A stretch of 64,000 nt of DNA, from the NCBI RefSeq assembly GCF_017303375.1, contig NZ_JAFKOH010000004.1:62001-126000 (forward strand), written 5' to 3'. Position numbers and translations under genes: made by a program. Below are positions 9,048 to 17,135 of this stretch, one piece after another. Below the pieces are notes generated by a model, which did not search any database, was not told the DNA's origin, and saw nothing but the letters and a program-made list of their open reading frames with translations. How positions within the stretch are numbered: the stretch's first letter is position 1; each line of letters begins with the position of its first letter. Origin of the DNA: Bacillus sp. NTK074B. GTDB taxonomy: Bacteria; Bacillota; Bacilli; Bacillales; Bacillaceae_B.

Positions 9048-9320
9048 AAAAATCCCACCCCCAAGACATTCATCTTGGGGGCGAGATTATGAATCGCGGT
9101 GCCACCCCAGTTCGCCGAATATGTCACCATACCGGCCTTTTCAGGTACGGCTCATTGGCATATACCCTAGCTCGATAACGGGAGCACCCGTCACACCATC
9201 CCCCACCGGGTTCCGATGCACTGCTCAGAGTCTTGGTTCAATACCGTCCTTCCTGCCCCTTTTCAGCTGCCGGGGCTCTCTTTAAAGAAGTCTTTGATAC
9301 CTACTCTTCTCTTCATGGCA
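9048..9320 (-). promoter_or_regulatory. T-box riboswitch upstream of the MFS transporter
   Basis: On the minus strand the T-box core GGGGTGGCACCGCGA lies at 9094-9108, followed by a terminator with stem CCCCCAAGA/TCTTGGGGG and a T7 run ending near 9048. Upstream are an AGAGAG element, a Stem I-like hairpin (GCCCCGGCAGC...GGGGC) and a specifier region TTGAACCAAGACTCT near 9230-9243. The codon could be CCA (Pro) or ACC (Thr); I cannot decide from sequence alone. The 5' limit is approximate. Confidence 0.82.
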
Positions 9321-9459
9321 TTTAGTTGAAATTTTAATAATGGTAGCATGAATGGGGTGGAAGTGTAAATAGGAATTTCATTCGCGCTGATTTTATCGAC
9401 CACTCGCCAATAACCGACAAATTCCGCACCCCGAAGCCGCCTGGCAAAATCCCATAAAA

Positions 9460-9492
9460 AAAAAGAGCACTCCCAAATCCCGAGTGCTCCTC
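9460..9492 (-). terminator. Terminator of the 66-aa gene
   Basis: GAGCACTC/GAGTGCTC stem around a GGGATTTG-type loop, followed on the minus strand by nine T residues. Confidence 0.85.
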
Positions 9493-9502
9493 TCCCACTA
9501 TG

Positions 9503-9703
9503 TTAGCTCCCCATCTTCCGGCGGGTGTTACTAGGCTTCTTTGTCTGCTGACTTTGCATGCGTTGGTTCGAAGCTAAGCCGCCTGTTGCCTGCTTACCGC
9601 CTGCCTGAGCTTCTTTCTTCTTCGCAAGCTGCTGCTTCATCGCTTCCTGAAGGCTGATTTTTTTCTTTTCTGGCTGTATTTGTTGATCATTAGTATCTGG
9701 CAT
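9503..9703 (-). CDS. Small basic hydrophilic protein, 66 aa
   Basis: Good RBS (AAGGAGAT) before ATG and its own strong terminator. The product is rich in Lys, Gln and Ala (LQEAMKQQLAKKKEAQAGG, then a disordered QSQQTKKPSNTRRKMGS tail), with one predicted helix and a disordered C-terminus. The composition recalls small nucleic-acid-binding or spore-associated proteins, but I recognise no family. Its neighbour to the right is another tiny Lys/Asn/Gly-rich gene. Confidence 0.72.
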   Translation of the reverse strand: MPDTNDQQIQPEKKKISLQEAMKQQLAKKKEAQAGGKQATGGLASNQRMQSQQTKKPSNTRRKMGS

Positions 9704-9796
9704 AATGGGATCTCCTTTTTGAGACTACTAAATTTTTGAAACTATCACCATTATAATACATCCTTCAGAATAAAGACATCTGCTCTACAAATAAAA

Positions 9797-9820
9797 AGCC
9801 AACCCGTGAAGAATTGGCCT
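9797..9820 (-). terminator. Terminator of the 34-aa gene
   Basis: Minus-strand stem GCCAA/TTGGC with a 10-nt loop followed by TTTTTATTTG, right after the stop of the tiny gene. Confidence 0.72.
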
Positions 9821-9827
9821 TGAATTT

Positions 9828-9932
9828 CTAGTGATATCCATTCTGTCCGTTGGCAGAACCGGATGTTTTATGTTTTGGCTTTGCGTTTTGATTTTGCTTG
9901 GTGCCGCCGTCTTTTTTCGTTTTCTTTGTCAT
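9828..9932 (-). CDS. Tiny hydrophilic protein, 34 aa
   Basis: Starts ATG at 9932 with TAGGAGTG upstream and ends TAG just before a terminator. The product (MTKKTKKDGGTKQNQNAKPK, then HKTSGSANGQNGYH) is Lys-, Asn- and Gly-rich and disordered, like minor small acid-soluble spore proteins of Bacillus. I cannot match it to a named Ssp protein. Its RBS, terminator and composition support a real gene. Confidence 0.6.
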   Translation of the reverse strand: MTKKTKKDGGTKQNQNAKPKHKTSGSANGQNGYH

Positions 9933-9992
9933 TCTGAATCACTCCTACATCATAGTTTGTGAATCCTCTTTATTTTGTGCAGAAAACAAAAA

Positions 9993-10020
9993 GAGTTTCC
10001 CGGAAATAACCGGAAAACTC
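9993..10020 (-). terminator. Terminator of the CstA-family gene
   Basis: Stem GAGTTTTCCGG/CCGGGAAACTC with a small loop, followed on the minus strand by TTTTTGTTTTC, just after the CstA-family stop codon. Confidence 0.87.
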
Positions 10021-10025
10021 TCCAT

Positions 10026-11474
10026 TTACGCTGCTGGCTGGGGTGCCTCTTCGTCGACCTGGATGACCGAACCACCGTTTAAGCGCTTTCTTAATGTGTA
10101 GATAAAGGCCAGAATGGCTACAATCGTCACAACGGATGCACCCATGTAAGCTGTCCCCATCGAAAGTCCGAATCCGATCGGTGCGCTCAGGATATATGTG
10201 AACGTCACCATCGTCATAAAGATCGCAGGGATCGTTGCGACCCAGTGCGGTTTCTTCTGAAGACCTAGATACATGGCGCCAACCCAAAGGGCGATCATCG
10301 CTGTCGATTGGTTTGCCCAAGAGAAGTATCTCCATAACAGATTGAAGTCCATGCGGGTGAGTACGACTGAAATCACAAACAGGGGAATTGCAATCCAAAG
10401 ACGGCTGGACATTTTCACTTGTCCTACTTTGATGTAGTCGGCAATGATCATGCGTGCACTTCTGAATGACGTATCACCTGAAGTGATGGGAAGAATGATC
10501 ACACCAAGGATGGCAAGAGTGCCACCAATGGAACCAAGCATCAGAACAGACACTTCGCTTACGACTGCTGCCGGTCCGCCTTCTTTTAAGATCGTATTCA
10601 GTTCACCAGGCTCGAACAGGCTCATCGCTGCCGCTGCCCAGATCATGGCAATGATCGCTTCCAAGATCATCATTCCGTAGAAAATTTTTCGTCCGTTCTT
10701 TTCGTTTTGAGTCGTTCTTGAGATGATCGGTGATTGTGTGGCATGAAAACCTGAAAGGGCACCACATGAAATCGTCAAGAATAATAAAGGAAAAATAGCG
10801 ACAGAATCAGGGTGCATATTCGTTAAGGAAACCTCAGGGATATCCGCTCCCGTGATCACTAATCCTGCTCCGATCCCTACCGCACTGATCAGAAGAAGTG
10901 CTCCGAATAGCGGGTACACTTTACCGATGATCTTATCAATCGGCAGTAATGTTGCGACAATGTAGTAAATGAAAATCGCTGCGATAATCACACCAAGTGA
11001 AATCCAAGCTGGTGTTAAGTTCGCAATCAGTGCCGCAGGCGCTGTGACGAACACCGTACCAACCAATACAAGTAACAAAATTGAGAATGCGTTAACTACA
11101 TGCTTCATCGTTTTCCCAAGAAAACGTCCTGCAAGCTCCGGTAAATGAGCTCCTCCGTTACGGATCGAAATCATTCCTGTCAAGTAATCATGAACCGCTC
11201 CGGCAAAAATCGCCCCAAGTACGATCCAAAGGAAAGCAACCGGTCCGTATAACGCTCCCATGATCGGACCGAAAATCGGGCCGACACCGGCGATGTTTAA
11301 TAGTTGGATCATGGAGTTCCGCTTTGTGTCCATTGGCACATAGTCCACTCCATCCGCCTTTGCATAGGCAGGCGTTGAACGTGTTTCATTAATACCAAAA
11401 ATCTTTTCAATTAATTTTCCATATGTGAAGTAACCTATGATTAAGACAACAATCGAGACCAGAAATGTGACCAT
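10026..11474 (-). CDS. cstA: CstA-family carbon-starvation transporter (likely pyruvate or peptide uptake)
   Basis: Polytopic membrane protein of 482 residues, the short form of the CstA/BtsT family. Family landmarks include GVGPIFGPIMGALYGP, GAVHDYLTGMISIRNGG and the GDTSFRSARMIIADY segment. In Enterobacteriaceae the LytS/LytT-like system BtsS-BtsR induces the CstA relative BtsT, a pyruvate transporter. The adjacent lytS-lytT genes suggest the same logic here, although CstA members also take up peptides. A cre-like CcpA site covers the start of transcription, so glucose repression is expected. A terminator follows the stop. Confidence 0.9.
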   Translation of the reverse strand: MVTFLVSIVVLIIGYFTYGKLIEKIFGINETRSTPAYAKADGVDYVPMDTKRNSMIQLLNIAGVGPIFGPIMGALYGPVAFLWIVLGAIFAGAVHDYLTGMISIRNGGAHLPELAGRFLGKTMKHVVNAFSILLLVLVGTVFVTAPAALIANLTPAWISLGVIIAAIFIYYIVATLLPIDKIIGKVYPLFGALLLISAVGIGAGLVITGADIPEVSLTNMHPDSVAIFPLLFLTISCGALSGFHATQSPIISRTTQNEKNGRKIFYGMMILEAIIAMIWAAAAMSLFEPGELNTILKEGGPAAVVSEVSVLMLGSIGGTLAILGVIILPITSGDTSFRSARMIIADYIKVGQVKMSSRLWIAIPLFVISVVLTRMDFNLLWRYFSWANQSTAMIALWVGAMYLGLQKKPHWVATIPAIFMTMVTFTYILSAPIGFGLSMGTAYMGASVVTIVAILAFIYTLRKRLNGGSVIQVDEEAPQPAA

Positions 11475-11500
11475 GTATATGATCCCCTTTCGTTCAGTTA

Positions 11501-11519
11501 TGAATACGCTTTCATTATA
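11501..11519 (-). promoter_or_regulatory. -10 element and CcpA (cre) site of cstA
   Basis: The minus strand reads TATAATGAAAGCGTATTCA. TATAAT (11514-11519) is a consensus -10, and TGAAAGCGTATTCA (11501-11514) matches the cre consensus TGWAARCGYTWNCW at 13 of 14 positions. Position at the transcription start fits catabolite repression. The -35 is weak, consistent with activation by LytT. Confidence 0.65.
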
Positions 11520-11626
11520 GCAATCTGATTCACAGTTTCGTCACATTCCGTTCAAGATGTCGAAAATCGGGGTTGACGTGTGGCATGAGGTGATTGACGT
11601 GCAGAAGGTTTGGTCATTGAGGGGAG

Positions 11627-11713
11627 GTGCCAGGTACAAATCACTTGTTTTGTGCCTGGCACCAAGACCTAAAAACGTGCCTGGCACCATTCCCACTCAC
11701 TGTGCCTGGCACC
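11627..11713. repeat. Four GTGCCTGGCAC-type palindromes spaced 25 bp
   Basis: GTGCCAGGTAC at 11627 and GTGCCTGGCAC at 11652, 11677 and 11702, each start 25 bp from the next. The motif is an almost perfect palindrome. The array lies between lytT and cstA. It could be a regulator-binding array or one of the short dispersed repeats of Bacillaceae. Confidence 0.8.
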
Positions 11714-11723
11714 CATCCCCACC

Positions 11724-12443
11724 TTACAACTCCAGGCGCTCCCGAAGCTCCTTCACATAATTCCGGCTCACGGGTATCGCTTCGTCCGCTCCATGGACCT
11801 TCAGCTGATACACACCGCTCCCCCATGGGATCAGCTCTTCCACAAACGGCAGCTGAACGAGATAGCTCTTGTGGACCCGGAAGAAAGGAAAGGTGGCGAG
11901 CTTCGCTTCGAGGTCTTTGATTGGCAAACGGCACGTATACTTCTTTTTATCCGTACAGATGAACGTTTCCCGCTCTTCACGGAAAATATAAAGAATGTCT
12001 TGAGGACTGATGAACACAATTTTGTCCTCATCCTGCACGGCGAGTTTCCCCATGGAGGAACCTTCACGGGTATCTGCATTTATCTTCAAAAAGGATTTTA
12101 GCCTCTCCATCGTTTGTGCAAGCTGACTTTCTTCAAAAGGCTTCAACAAATAGTCCACTGCTTCTACCCGGAATGCTTTAAGGGCATAGTCAGGATACGC
12201 TGTCGCGAACACGATTTGCGGCTTACTCTTCATTTTCTGAAGGGTTTCAGCCAGGTCCACTCCGCTCATTCCGGGCATCTCTATATCCAGAAATAGAACG
12301 TCAGGTTCCTTTGTTAATATGACCTCCAGCCCTTTTTCTGCTGAACTTGCTTCTCCGACGACTTCTACCCATGGATACCCGCTCAGAAGATGCTTCATTT
12401 CCTCACGGCTGTATGGTTCATCATCGATGATCGCGACTTTCAT
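11724..12443 (-). CDS. lytT: LytTR-family response regulator
   Basis: Receiver domain (residues 1-120) with acidic pocket Asp7/Asp8, phospho-acceptor Asp53 in VLFLDIEMPG, and Lys in the DYLLKPF switch. A C-terminal LytTR DNA-binding domain (about 140-239) follows, with DILYIFREERETFI and FFRVHKSYLVQ. It is phosphorylated by the LytS kinase encoded just upstream; start and stop overlap as ATGA, so the two are translationally coupled. The likely target is the adjacent cstA gene, by analogy with BtsSR-btsT and LytST-pftAB. Confidence 0.93.
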   Translation of the reverse strand: MKVAIIDDEPYSREEMKHLLSGYPWVEVVGEASSAEKGLEVILTKEPDVLFLDIEMPGMSGVDLAETLQKMKSKPQIVFATAYPDYALKAFRVEAVDYLLKPFEESQLAQTMERLKSFLKINADTREGSSMGKLAVQDEDKIVFISPQDILYIFREERETFICTDKKKYTCRLPIKDLEAKLATFPFFRVHKSYLVQLPFVEELIPWGSGVYQLKVHGADEAIPVSRNYVKELRERLEL

Positions 12444-14179
12444 TCCCTCTCACTCCTTACGGTAAATTCTACGACGGTTCCGTTGCCTGTTGATGAGGAG
12501 ATGTGCAGACCGGCTCCTTTTCCCATCATCATTTCCAGGCGCTTATTCACATTATATAGACCTATGCCGGTACCCAAATCGGATTCAACAGTCTCCGCTA
12601 AAAGGGTATTCACTTTCTCTTCAGGGATACCTGCCCCGTTATCATCGATCTGGACGGTCACTTCATCCCCTCCCCCTGCGATGGAGATTTTCAATATAAA
12701 TCCTTCTTCCATATTCCTCATACCATGCTTGATCGCATTTTCCACAAGGGGCTGCAGAGTGATGGATGGAACCTTTACCGACAGTGCCTCTTCATCAATG
12801 TGGTACACCACTTCAAGCCTGTCAAAGAATCTGGCTTCTTCAATGGCGAGATATGCTCTCACATGTTGTACTTCTTCTTTAAGGGTGGACGTGGACTTTG
12901 TGCTCCCCGTTAAGTTCTGCCTGACGAATTGGGAAAGGGAAATCAGCAGGGTCCTGGCTTTGTCAGGATTGATTCTCGTCAGTGACACAATCACGTTGAT
13001 CGTATTGAACAGGAAATGGGGATTGATCTGCGCCTGCAGTGCCTTTACTTCCGATTGTTTGGCCAGCTCTTTGTGGGTATCAATCTCCGCCAGCTCCAAT
13101 TGATGGCTGAGGAGTGTGGCGATCCCTTTTGTTAATTCCATGAGGATAGGGGAAATCTCCTTTTCCGAATGAAAATAAAATTTAAGGGTACCCACGATGG
13201 TGTCGCCATTTAACAGAGGCGCCATGATGGCCGCTCCGAGGGGACATCCATTCCGGTCACACTGGATATCCTCCCGTCCGACCTTCTTCATCTCCCCGGT
13301 TTCGATGACCCGCTTCGTGGCTTCGGTTTGAATCGGCCTGCCTTCATGATGATGATCTGATGCGAGACCAACATGAGCAAGGATATGGGACGTATTTGTG
13401 ATCGATACGGCAAGGGCATTCACGTCCCTCATGAGGATTTCACATGTTGCCTGGGCTGAGGTCGCATTCAGCCCCTTCCGCATATATTTCACGGTACTGT
13501 CAGCCAGGCGCAGCGCCTTTTGGGACTGTGCCGCCCCCATCCGTTCTTCTTCATAGAAAACACTTTTGATGATAAGAAGGAAGATTCCCGTTCCGATACC
13601 ATTCGCCAGGATCATCGGCCAGCCGATATCCGATACAAGTAAGGAGGCATCGTCAAACGGTTTAGACAAAAGAAGGATGAGTAACATTTGCATCCCTTCC
13701 GCCGCGAACCCGACAAGAAAGGCTTTCTGAGGCGAGACGAGCCTGTTCTTCTTTTCCCTCTTTCCAATCCACCCTGCGAGCAACCCGGCTAAAACTGTTG
13801 AAATCCCGCAAGAGAAGGCCGTAAACCCACCAAGAAAGTAACGATGGACTCCTGCAACCAATCCGGAGCCGAGACCGATCCACGGACCACCAAGGAGTCC
13901 CGCTACCACGACCCCGATGACCCTGGAATTCGCAATTGCTTCATTTTGCTGAAGATGCCACTGCCACTTCGTGTATTCTTCCTGAAAAGGATTTACGATC
14001 AATCCTGTATATGTACCAACGATCCCAAAGAAACCAAACAGCAGGATAAAGAGAAGGGTTTGGGATTTCTTCACATGGGTCCGCTTCTCGATCAAATGAC
14101 GGAAGAAGCTGATCCTCGTCATCACAAAGGCAATCGTCACGATGATTCCAAGCCTTTCCACCATGGCTGCAATCAGCAT
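12440..14179 (-). CDS. lytS: LytS-type sensor histidine kinase
   Basis: A 579-residue kinase with a 5TM-LYT membrane sensor module (about residues 1-185), a GAF-like segment (about 220-350, with SHILAHVGLASDHH), a His_kinase domain with the phosphorylated His in QINPHFLFNTINVI, and an ATPase domain with ENAIKHG and DDNGAGIP/GTGIGLYNV. The family senses extracellular pyruvate or membrane state. RBS AAAGGAGGG lies just before ATG. Only about 30 bp separate it from the upstream terminator, so its promoter may overlap that hairpin. Confidence 0.94.
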   Translation of the reverse strand: MLIAAMVERLGIIVTIAFVMTRISFFRHLIEKRTHVKKSQTLLFILLFGFFGIVGTYTGLIVNPFQEEYTKWQWHLQQNEAIANSRVIGVVVAGLLGGPWIGLGSGLVAGVHRYFLGGFTAFSCGISTVLAGLLAGWIGKREKKNRLVSPQKAFLVGFAAEGMQMLLILLLSKPFDDASLLVSDIGWPMILANGIGTGIFLLIIKSVFYEEERMGAAQSQKALRLADSTVKYMRKGLNATSAQATCEILMRDVNALAVSITNTSHILAHVGLASDHHHEGRPIQTEATKRVIETGEMKKVGREDIQCDRNGCPLGAAIMAPLLNGDTIVGTLKFYFHSEKEISPILMELTKGIATLLSHQLELAEIDTHKELAKQSEVKALQAQINPHFLFNTINVIVSLTRINPDKARTLLISLSQFVRQNLTGSTKSTSTLKEEVQHVRAYLAIEEARFFDRLEVVYHIDEEALSVKVPSITLQPLVENAIKHGMRNMEEGFILKISIAGGGDEVTVQIDDNGAGIPEEKVNTLLAETVESDLGTGIGLYNVNKRLEMMMGKGAGLHISSSTGNGTVVEFTVRSERE

Positions 14180-14202
14180 ACGCTCCCTCCTTTCGTTTAC
14201 AC

Positions 14203-14245
14203 AAAAAAAGAAGATTCACTAAACGGATCGTTTAATAGAATCTTC
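14203..14245 (-). terminator. Terminator of the yfkJIH-like operon
   Basis: Perfect stem GAAGATTC/GAATCTTC (14210-14217, 14238-14245) enclosing a second stem TAAACG/CGTTTA, followed on the minus strand by a T7 tract. It separates the BrkB gene from lytS. Confidence 0.85.
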
Positions 14246-14291
14246 CCCTTTTTACTCTTTTGCTATGTCAGGGGAGTACTTTTCCCCTATT

Positions 14292-15134
14292 TTAACATGA
14301 ATCATGGTCCTTGATTGTAACGAGGGCATTGATTTCCCCACCGATCATGATGATGATCCCCGTCAGATAGAACCAGATCATGAGAACGATGATTCCCCCG
14401 ATACTCCCGTATGTGGCAGAGTAGTTCCCAAAGCTTCCTACATAATAGGAAAATGCAAGGGATGCCAGGACCCATCCGAGGGTCGCGAAGATCGCTCCCG
14501 GAAATGCACTTAAACACTTGATTCGTTTACTCGGAGCGAAATAGTACAATCCGACAAATATGATAAAGAGAATGATGGGGCTGATCGCCCAGCGAATTCC
14601 ATTCCATATGGTCAGAAATTGATCTGAAAATCCAAATTGAGAAAATAAGAAAAGGCCAATTTGTTTTCCGAATACCGGTAGTAAGAGAGCTATGACGAAT
14701 ACCAGGATCATGCCAAGTGTCAAAAGGATCGACATTAGACGTGTCGCTATGAACGACCTGGTTTCCTCTACATCATATGCGCGGTTTAAGCTTTTCACAA
14801 TGGCATTCATCCCGTTGGATGCCGACCAGATCGTGGCGATAATACTGACAGACAGTAAACCCGAATTGCGGTTGGACATGACATCTTGTAGCGTTTCCTG
14901 GATCATCGACATCGTTTCACCCGGAGCAAAATCCCTGACCAGTCCCAGGATATCAGCCTGTTGGACCGGAAGATATGGGAGAAGGGTTACGATAAAGATC
15001 AGCAATGGAAAAAGTGATAAAAGAAAGTAATAGGCAATTTGAGCGGCAAGCCCCGTTACATCATTGGAACTGATATTTGAGAAAAGACTTTTTGAAAAGC
15101 CTTTCCATCCTCCTTTGACCGTTTCATCCGTCAT
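14292..15134 (-). CDS. yfkH: YihY/BrkB-family inner membrane protein
   Basis: A 280-residue polytopic protein of the YihY/virulence factor BrkB family. Landmarks are GLAAQIAYYFLLSLFPLL in helix 1, NAIVKSLNRAYDVEETRSF, and the terminal VLMIWFYLTGIIIMIGGEINAL. Function in Bacillus is unknown; the name ribonuclease BN for relatives was a mis-assignment. It is the last gene of a three-gene run matching B. subtilis yfkJ-yfkI-yfkH, with 17 bp to the YtxH-like gene, and is followed by a strong terminator. Expression is expected from the SigB promoter ahead of yfkJ. Confidence 0.9.
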   Translation of the reverse strand: MTDETVKGGWKGFSKSLFSNISSNDVTGLAAQIAYYFLLSLFPLLIFIVTLLPYLPVQQADILGLVRDFAPGETMSMIQETLQDVMSNRNSGLLSVSIIATIWSASNGMNAIVKSLNRAYDVEETRSFIATRLMSILLTLGMILVFVIALLLPVFGKQIGLFLFSQFGFSDQFLTIWNGIRWAISPIILFIIFVGLYYFAPSKRIKCLSAFPGAIFATLGWVLASLAFSYYVGSFGNYSATYGSIGGIIVLMIWFYLTGIIIMIGGEINALVTIKDHDSC

Positions 15135-15151
15135 GCTTTCACCTCATTTCA

Positions 15152-15571
15152 TTAATACCCCTTAAAGGAAGAAGCAATCGGCTGACTTTCTTCATCCTGA
15201 GCAGTTAGTTCGTTGGATGTTTCCCGGTCGGAAAACGTTTCTTTATATGCTTCTGATGAGTCTTCGAATGTTTCTTTCGTCTCTTCGATGATTTCTTTTA
15301 CCTGAGGTGTCATCCCTTTGATTTCATCGACTTTGTCACTGATGAATTGAATGTCCCTTGAGACCTGATCAGCGGTCGTACGCAATTTTTCATACACTTC
15401 CCTGGAGGACTCGACAAGCTTCTGAGGATTTTTTGAATAAGTGGAGATATATTGTCCGCTATTCTTTAAAGTGGAACCCACTTCCTGACGGGTGGATCTG
15501 TCTAAGAGAGAGAGAAGCCCCCCTGTAACAGCACCTAACAAAACCCCTTTGAAAAATTTATTACTTCCCAT
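15152..15571 (-). CDS. yfkI: YtxH-domain protein (YfkI-like)
   Basis: A 139-residue protein. Residues 5-25 (KFFKGVLLGAVTGGLLSLLD) form the glycine-rich hydrophobic segment typical of YtxH-type general stress proteins. A long helical, charged region (EVYEKLRTTADQVSRDIQFI...EEIIEETKETFED) follows and probably forms a coiled coil. RBS GGAGGG precedes ATG. It overlaps the end of yfkJ by 11 bp and is followed closely by the BrkB gene. The position equals B. subtilis yfkI, so a membrane-associated stress role is inferred. Confidence 0.82.
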   Translation of the reverse strand: MGSNKFFKGVLLGAVTGGLLSLLDRSTRQEVGSTLKNSGQYISTYSKNPQKLVESSREVYEKLRTTADQVSRDIQFISDKVDEIKGMTPQVKEIIEETKETFEDSSEAYKETFSDRETSNELTAQDEESQPIASSFKGY

Positions 15572-16052
15572 ATGTATTACCCTCCTTCAAATGGTTGTCT
15601 TTTTTTATTGTATTCAATAATCGGCTGCAGCCGGATTCCACCAGTTCATACACTTCCTGAAAGTTACCCGTGTAGTATGGATCAGGGACATCTTTATCCG
15701 GGCTATCGTCCACGAAGTCCAGAAGCTTGAATACCTTACCGTGATCATCAAGGTCCAGGATGTCCTTCATATTCTGTTCATTCGAAGCGTCCATGGCTAC
15801 GATATAATCATATTTCTTGTCTTCAACATGAAATTGCCTTGCGACGAGACCATCGCTCTTTATATTATGTTCTCTAAGAATGGCTAAAGTTCCTTCATGA
15901 GGTTTCTTACCTACGTGCCAGTCTCCTGTACCTGCTGAATCTACCTCGATCGTTTCATCAAGATTTTCTTCCTCTACCTTGGCCCTGAAAATCGCCTCTG
16001 CCATCGGTGACCTGCAAATATTTCCTAAACACACAAATAACACAGATACCAT
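15561..16052 (-). CDS. yfkJ: Low-molecular-weight protein tyrosine phosphatase
   Basis: A 163-residue cytoplasmic phosphatase. The P-loop CLGNICRS (CX5RS) is at residues 8-15 and the general acid Asp lies in VPDPYYTG, which is the complete catalytic set for cysteine-dependent phosphotyrosine hydrolysis. RBS TTAGGAGAGG precedes ATG. It is the first gene of the yfkJ-yfkI-yfkH-like operon. A SigB-type promoter lies about 40 bp upstream, as in B. subtilis where this operon belongs to the general stress regulon. Confidence 0.93.
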   Translation of the reverse strand: MVSVLFVCLGNICRSPMAEAIFRAKVEEENLDETIEVDSAGTGDWHVGKKPHEGTLAILREHNIKSDGLVARQFHVEDKKYDYIVAMDASNEQNMKDILDLDDHGKVFKLLDFVDDSPDKDVPDPYYTGNFQEVYELVESGCSRLLNTIKKDNHLKEGNTYGK

Positions 16053-16090
16053 GTTACAAGCCTCTCCTAACGTTTTAGCTTACCTACTCA

Positions 16091-16116
16091 TTTCCCATTC
16101 CTTAATAGTGTAAAAC
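16091..16116 (-). promoter_or_regulatory. Putative SigB promoter of yfkJ
   Basis: Minus strand: GTTTTA (16111-16116), 14-bp spacer, GGGAAA (16091-16096). SigB consensus is GTTTAA-N12-15-GGGTAT. Location and the known stress control of B. subtilis yfkJ support it. Confidence 0.6.
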
Positions 16117-16230
16117 ATTCTTCGAAAAAAATCCTCCAAGAGTCACTCATTTTCGGGGGTTATTGACAGGATGAAGGAATCATGGAAAGATTAATGGTAG
16201 TAAAGGTACGTCAGAAAGGACGATTCAGAA

Positions 16231-16458
16231 ATGGACTTATCTCAAAACACGACTGAAAACATCGAATTCATGGTCACTGCCATCAAAGAAAAACTTAGAA
16301 TGGTGAACGCAGGTGCTGTAAAACCGGAAGACTTTAATGAAGAAATGTACGAGGACCTTCACGACTTATATGTAATGGTGAATCGCAAAGATCACTTCAG
16401 CCCGAGTGAAATGAATGCGATTATCGAAGAAATGGGGAACCTTAGAAGAAAAGCGTAA
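16231..16458 (+). CDS. yfkK: DUF1128 family protein YfkK
   Basis: A 75-residue acidic helical cytoplasmic protein matching the DUF1128/YfkK family ([40 protein letters not shown]). Function unknown. GAAAGGACG precedes ATG. It is transcribed away from yfkJ and converges on yfkM, with which it shares a bidirectional terminator. The gene neighbourhood (yfkJ, yfkK, yfkM) is the same as in B. subtilis. Confidence 0.9.
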   Translation: MDLSQNTTENIEFMVTAIKEKLRMVNAGAVKPEDFNEEMYEDLHDLYVMVNRKDHFSPSEMNAIIEEMGNLRRKA

Positions 16459-16478
16459 GCCGGCTGCTTCTATAAAAA

Positions 16479-16527
16479 AGGGGACATTCCCACTAAGGTA
16501 TAAAATACCTTGGGGAATGTCCCCTTT
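16479..16527. terminator. Bidirectional terminator between yfkK and yfkM
   Basis: Nested hairpin: outer stem AAAAGGGGACATTCCC with its complement and inner AAGGTA/TACCTT. T-runs lie on both strands. Confidence 0.9.
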
Positions 16528-16539
16528 CATTAACTTGTC

Positions 16540-17055
16540 CTATTTAGAAAGAAGCGCAAGTGATTCACGGTTGAATGCCGGGATATCATCTGGAGTTCTG
16601 CTTGTTACGAGTTGATTGCCGCAAACGACGACTTCCTTATCCTCATATGTCACACCTGCATATTCCATATCCACTTTAATGGACTTGAATCCCGTTGCTT
16701 TTCTTCCTTCCAGCGCCTTTGCCGTGATTAATAATTGAGGACCGTGGCAAATCGCGAAAACAGGCTTCTTCTCATCCATAAAATGTTTCGCGAATTTCAC
16801 GAAACGGTCATCTGCGCGGAGCTGATCCGGAGAGAATCCACCCGGTAAAAACAGGGCATCAAAGTCTGATGGATTAACATTGTCGATGCTTTCATCGATC
16901 GTCACCGTCGCATCTCCCTGCTTACCCTTGACTGATTTGCCTTTTTCCTTTTCAATCGTCACAACTTCGTGGCCTGCTTCTTTATACGCTTTTTCAGGAT
17001 CTGTAAATTCCACGTCTTCAAACATGTCAGTCATTAACGTTGCAATCTTAGCCAT
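16540..17055 (-). CDS. yfkM: DJ-1/PfpI family protein (general stress)
   Basis: A 171-residue cytoplasmic class I glutamine-amidotransferase-like protein of the PfpI/YfkM group. The nucleophile-elbow Cys lies in FAICHGPQLL, followed by the usual acidic and glycine-rich strands (DALFLPGGFSPDQLR). Members act as deglycases or proteases toward damaged proteins; the exact activity is debated. The frame is open to a GTG four codons upstream, but ATG at 17055 gives the conserved MAKIATL start. A SigB-type promoter is present, consistent with the stress role in B. subtilis. Confidence 0.92.
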   Translation of the reverse strand: MAKIATLMTDMFEDVEFTDPEKAYKEAGHEVVTIEKEKGKSVKGKQGDATVTIDESIDNVNPSDFDALFLPGGFSPDQLRADDRFVKFAKHFMDEKKPVFAICHGPQLLITAKALEGRKATGFKSIKVDMEYAGVTYEDKEVVVCGNQLVTSRTPDDIPAFNRESLALLSK

Positions 17056-17105
17056 ACAATGAAACACTCCCTATACTAGTTTTAATTTTTTATCACACTT
17101 GTACT

Positions 17106-17130
17106 TTACCCTGCAGGCAGAAATTAAAAC
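17106..17130 (-). promoter_or_regulatory. Putative SigB promoter of yfkM
   Basis: Minus strand: GTTTTA (17125-17130), 13-bp spacer, GGGTAA (17106-17111), close to the SigB consensus and placed about 50 bp before the start codon. Confidence 0.68.
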
Positions 17131-17135
17131 CCTTT

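Noticed and set aside
11557-11934. ORFs over the GTGCCTGGCAC array and the end of lytT
   Set aside because: Composition follows the repeats; no ribosome site; the lytT frame is certain.
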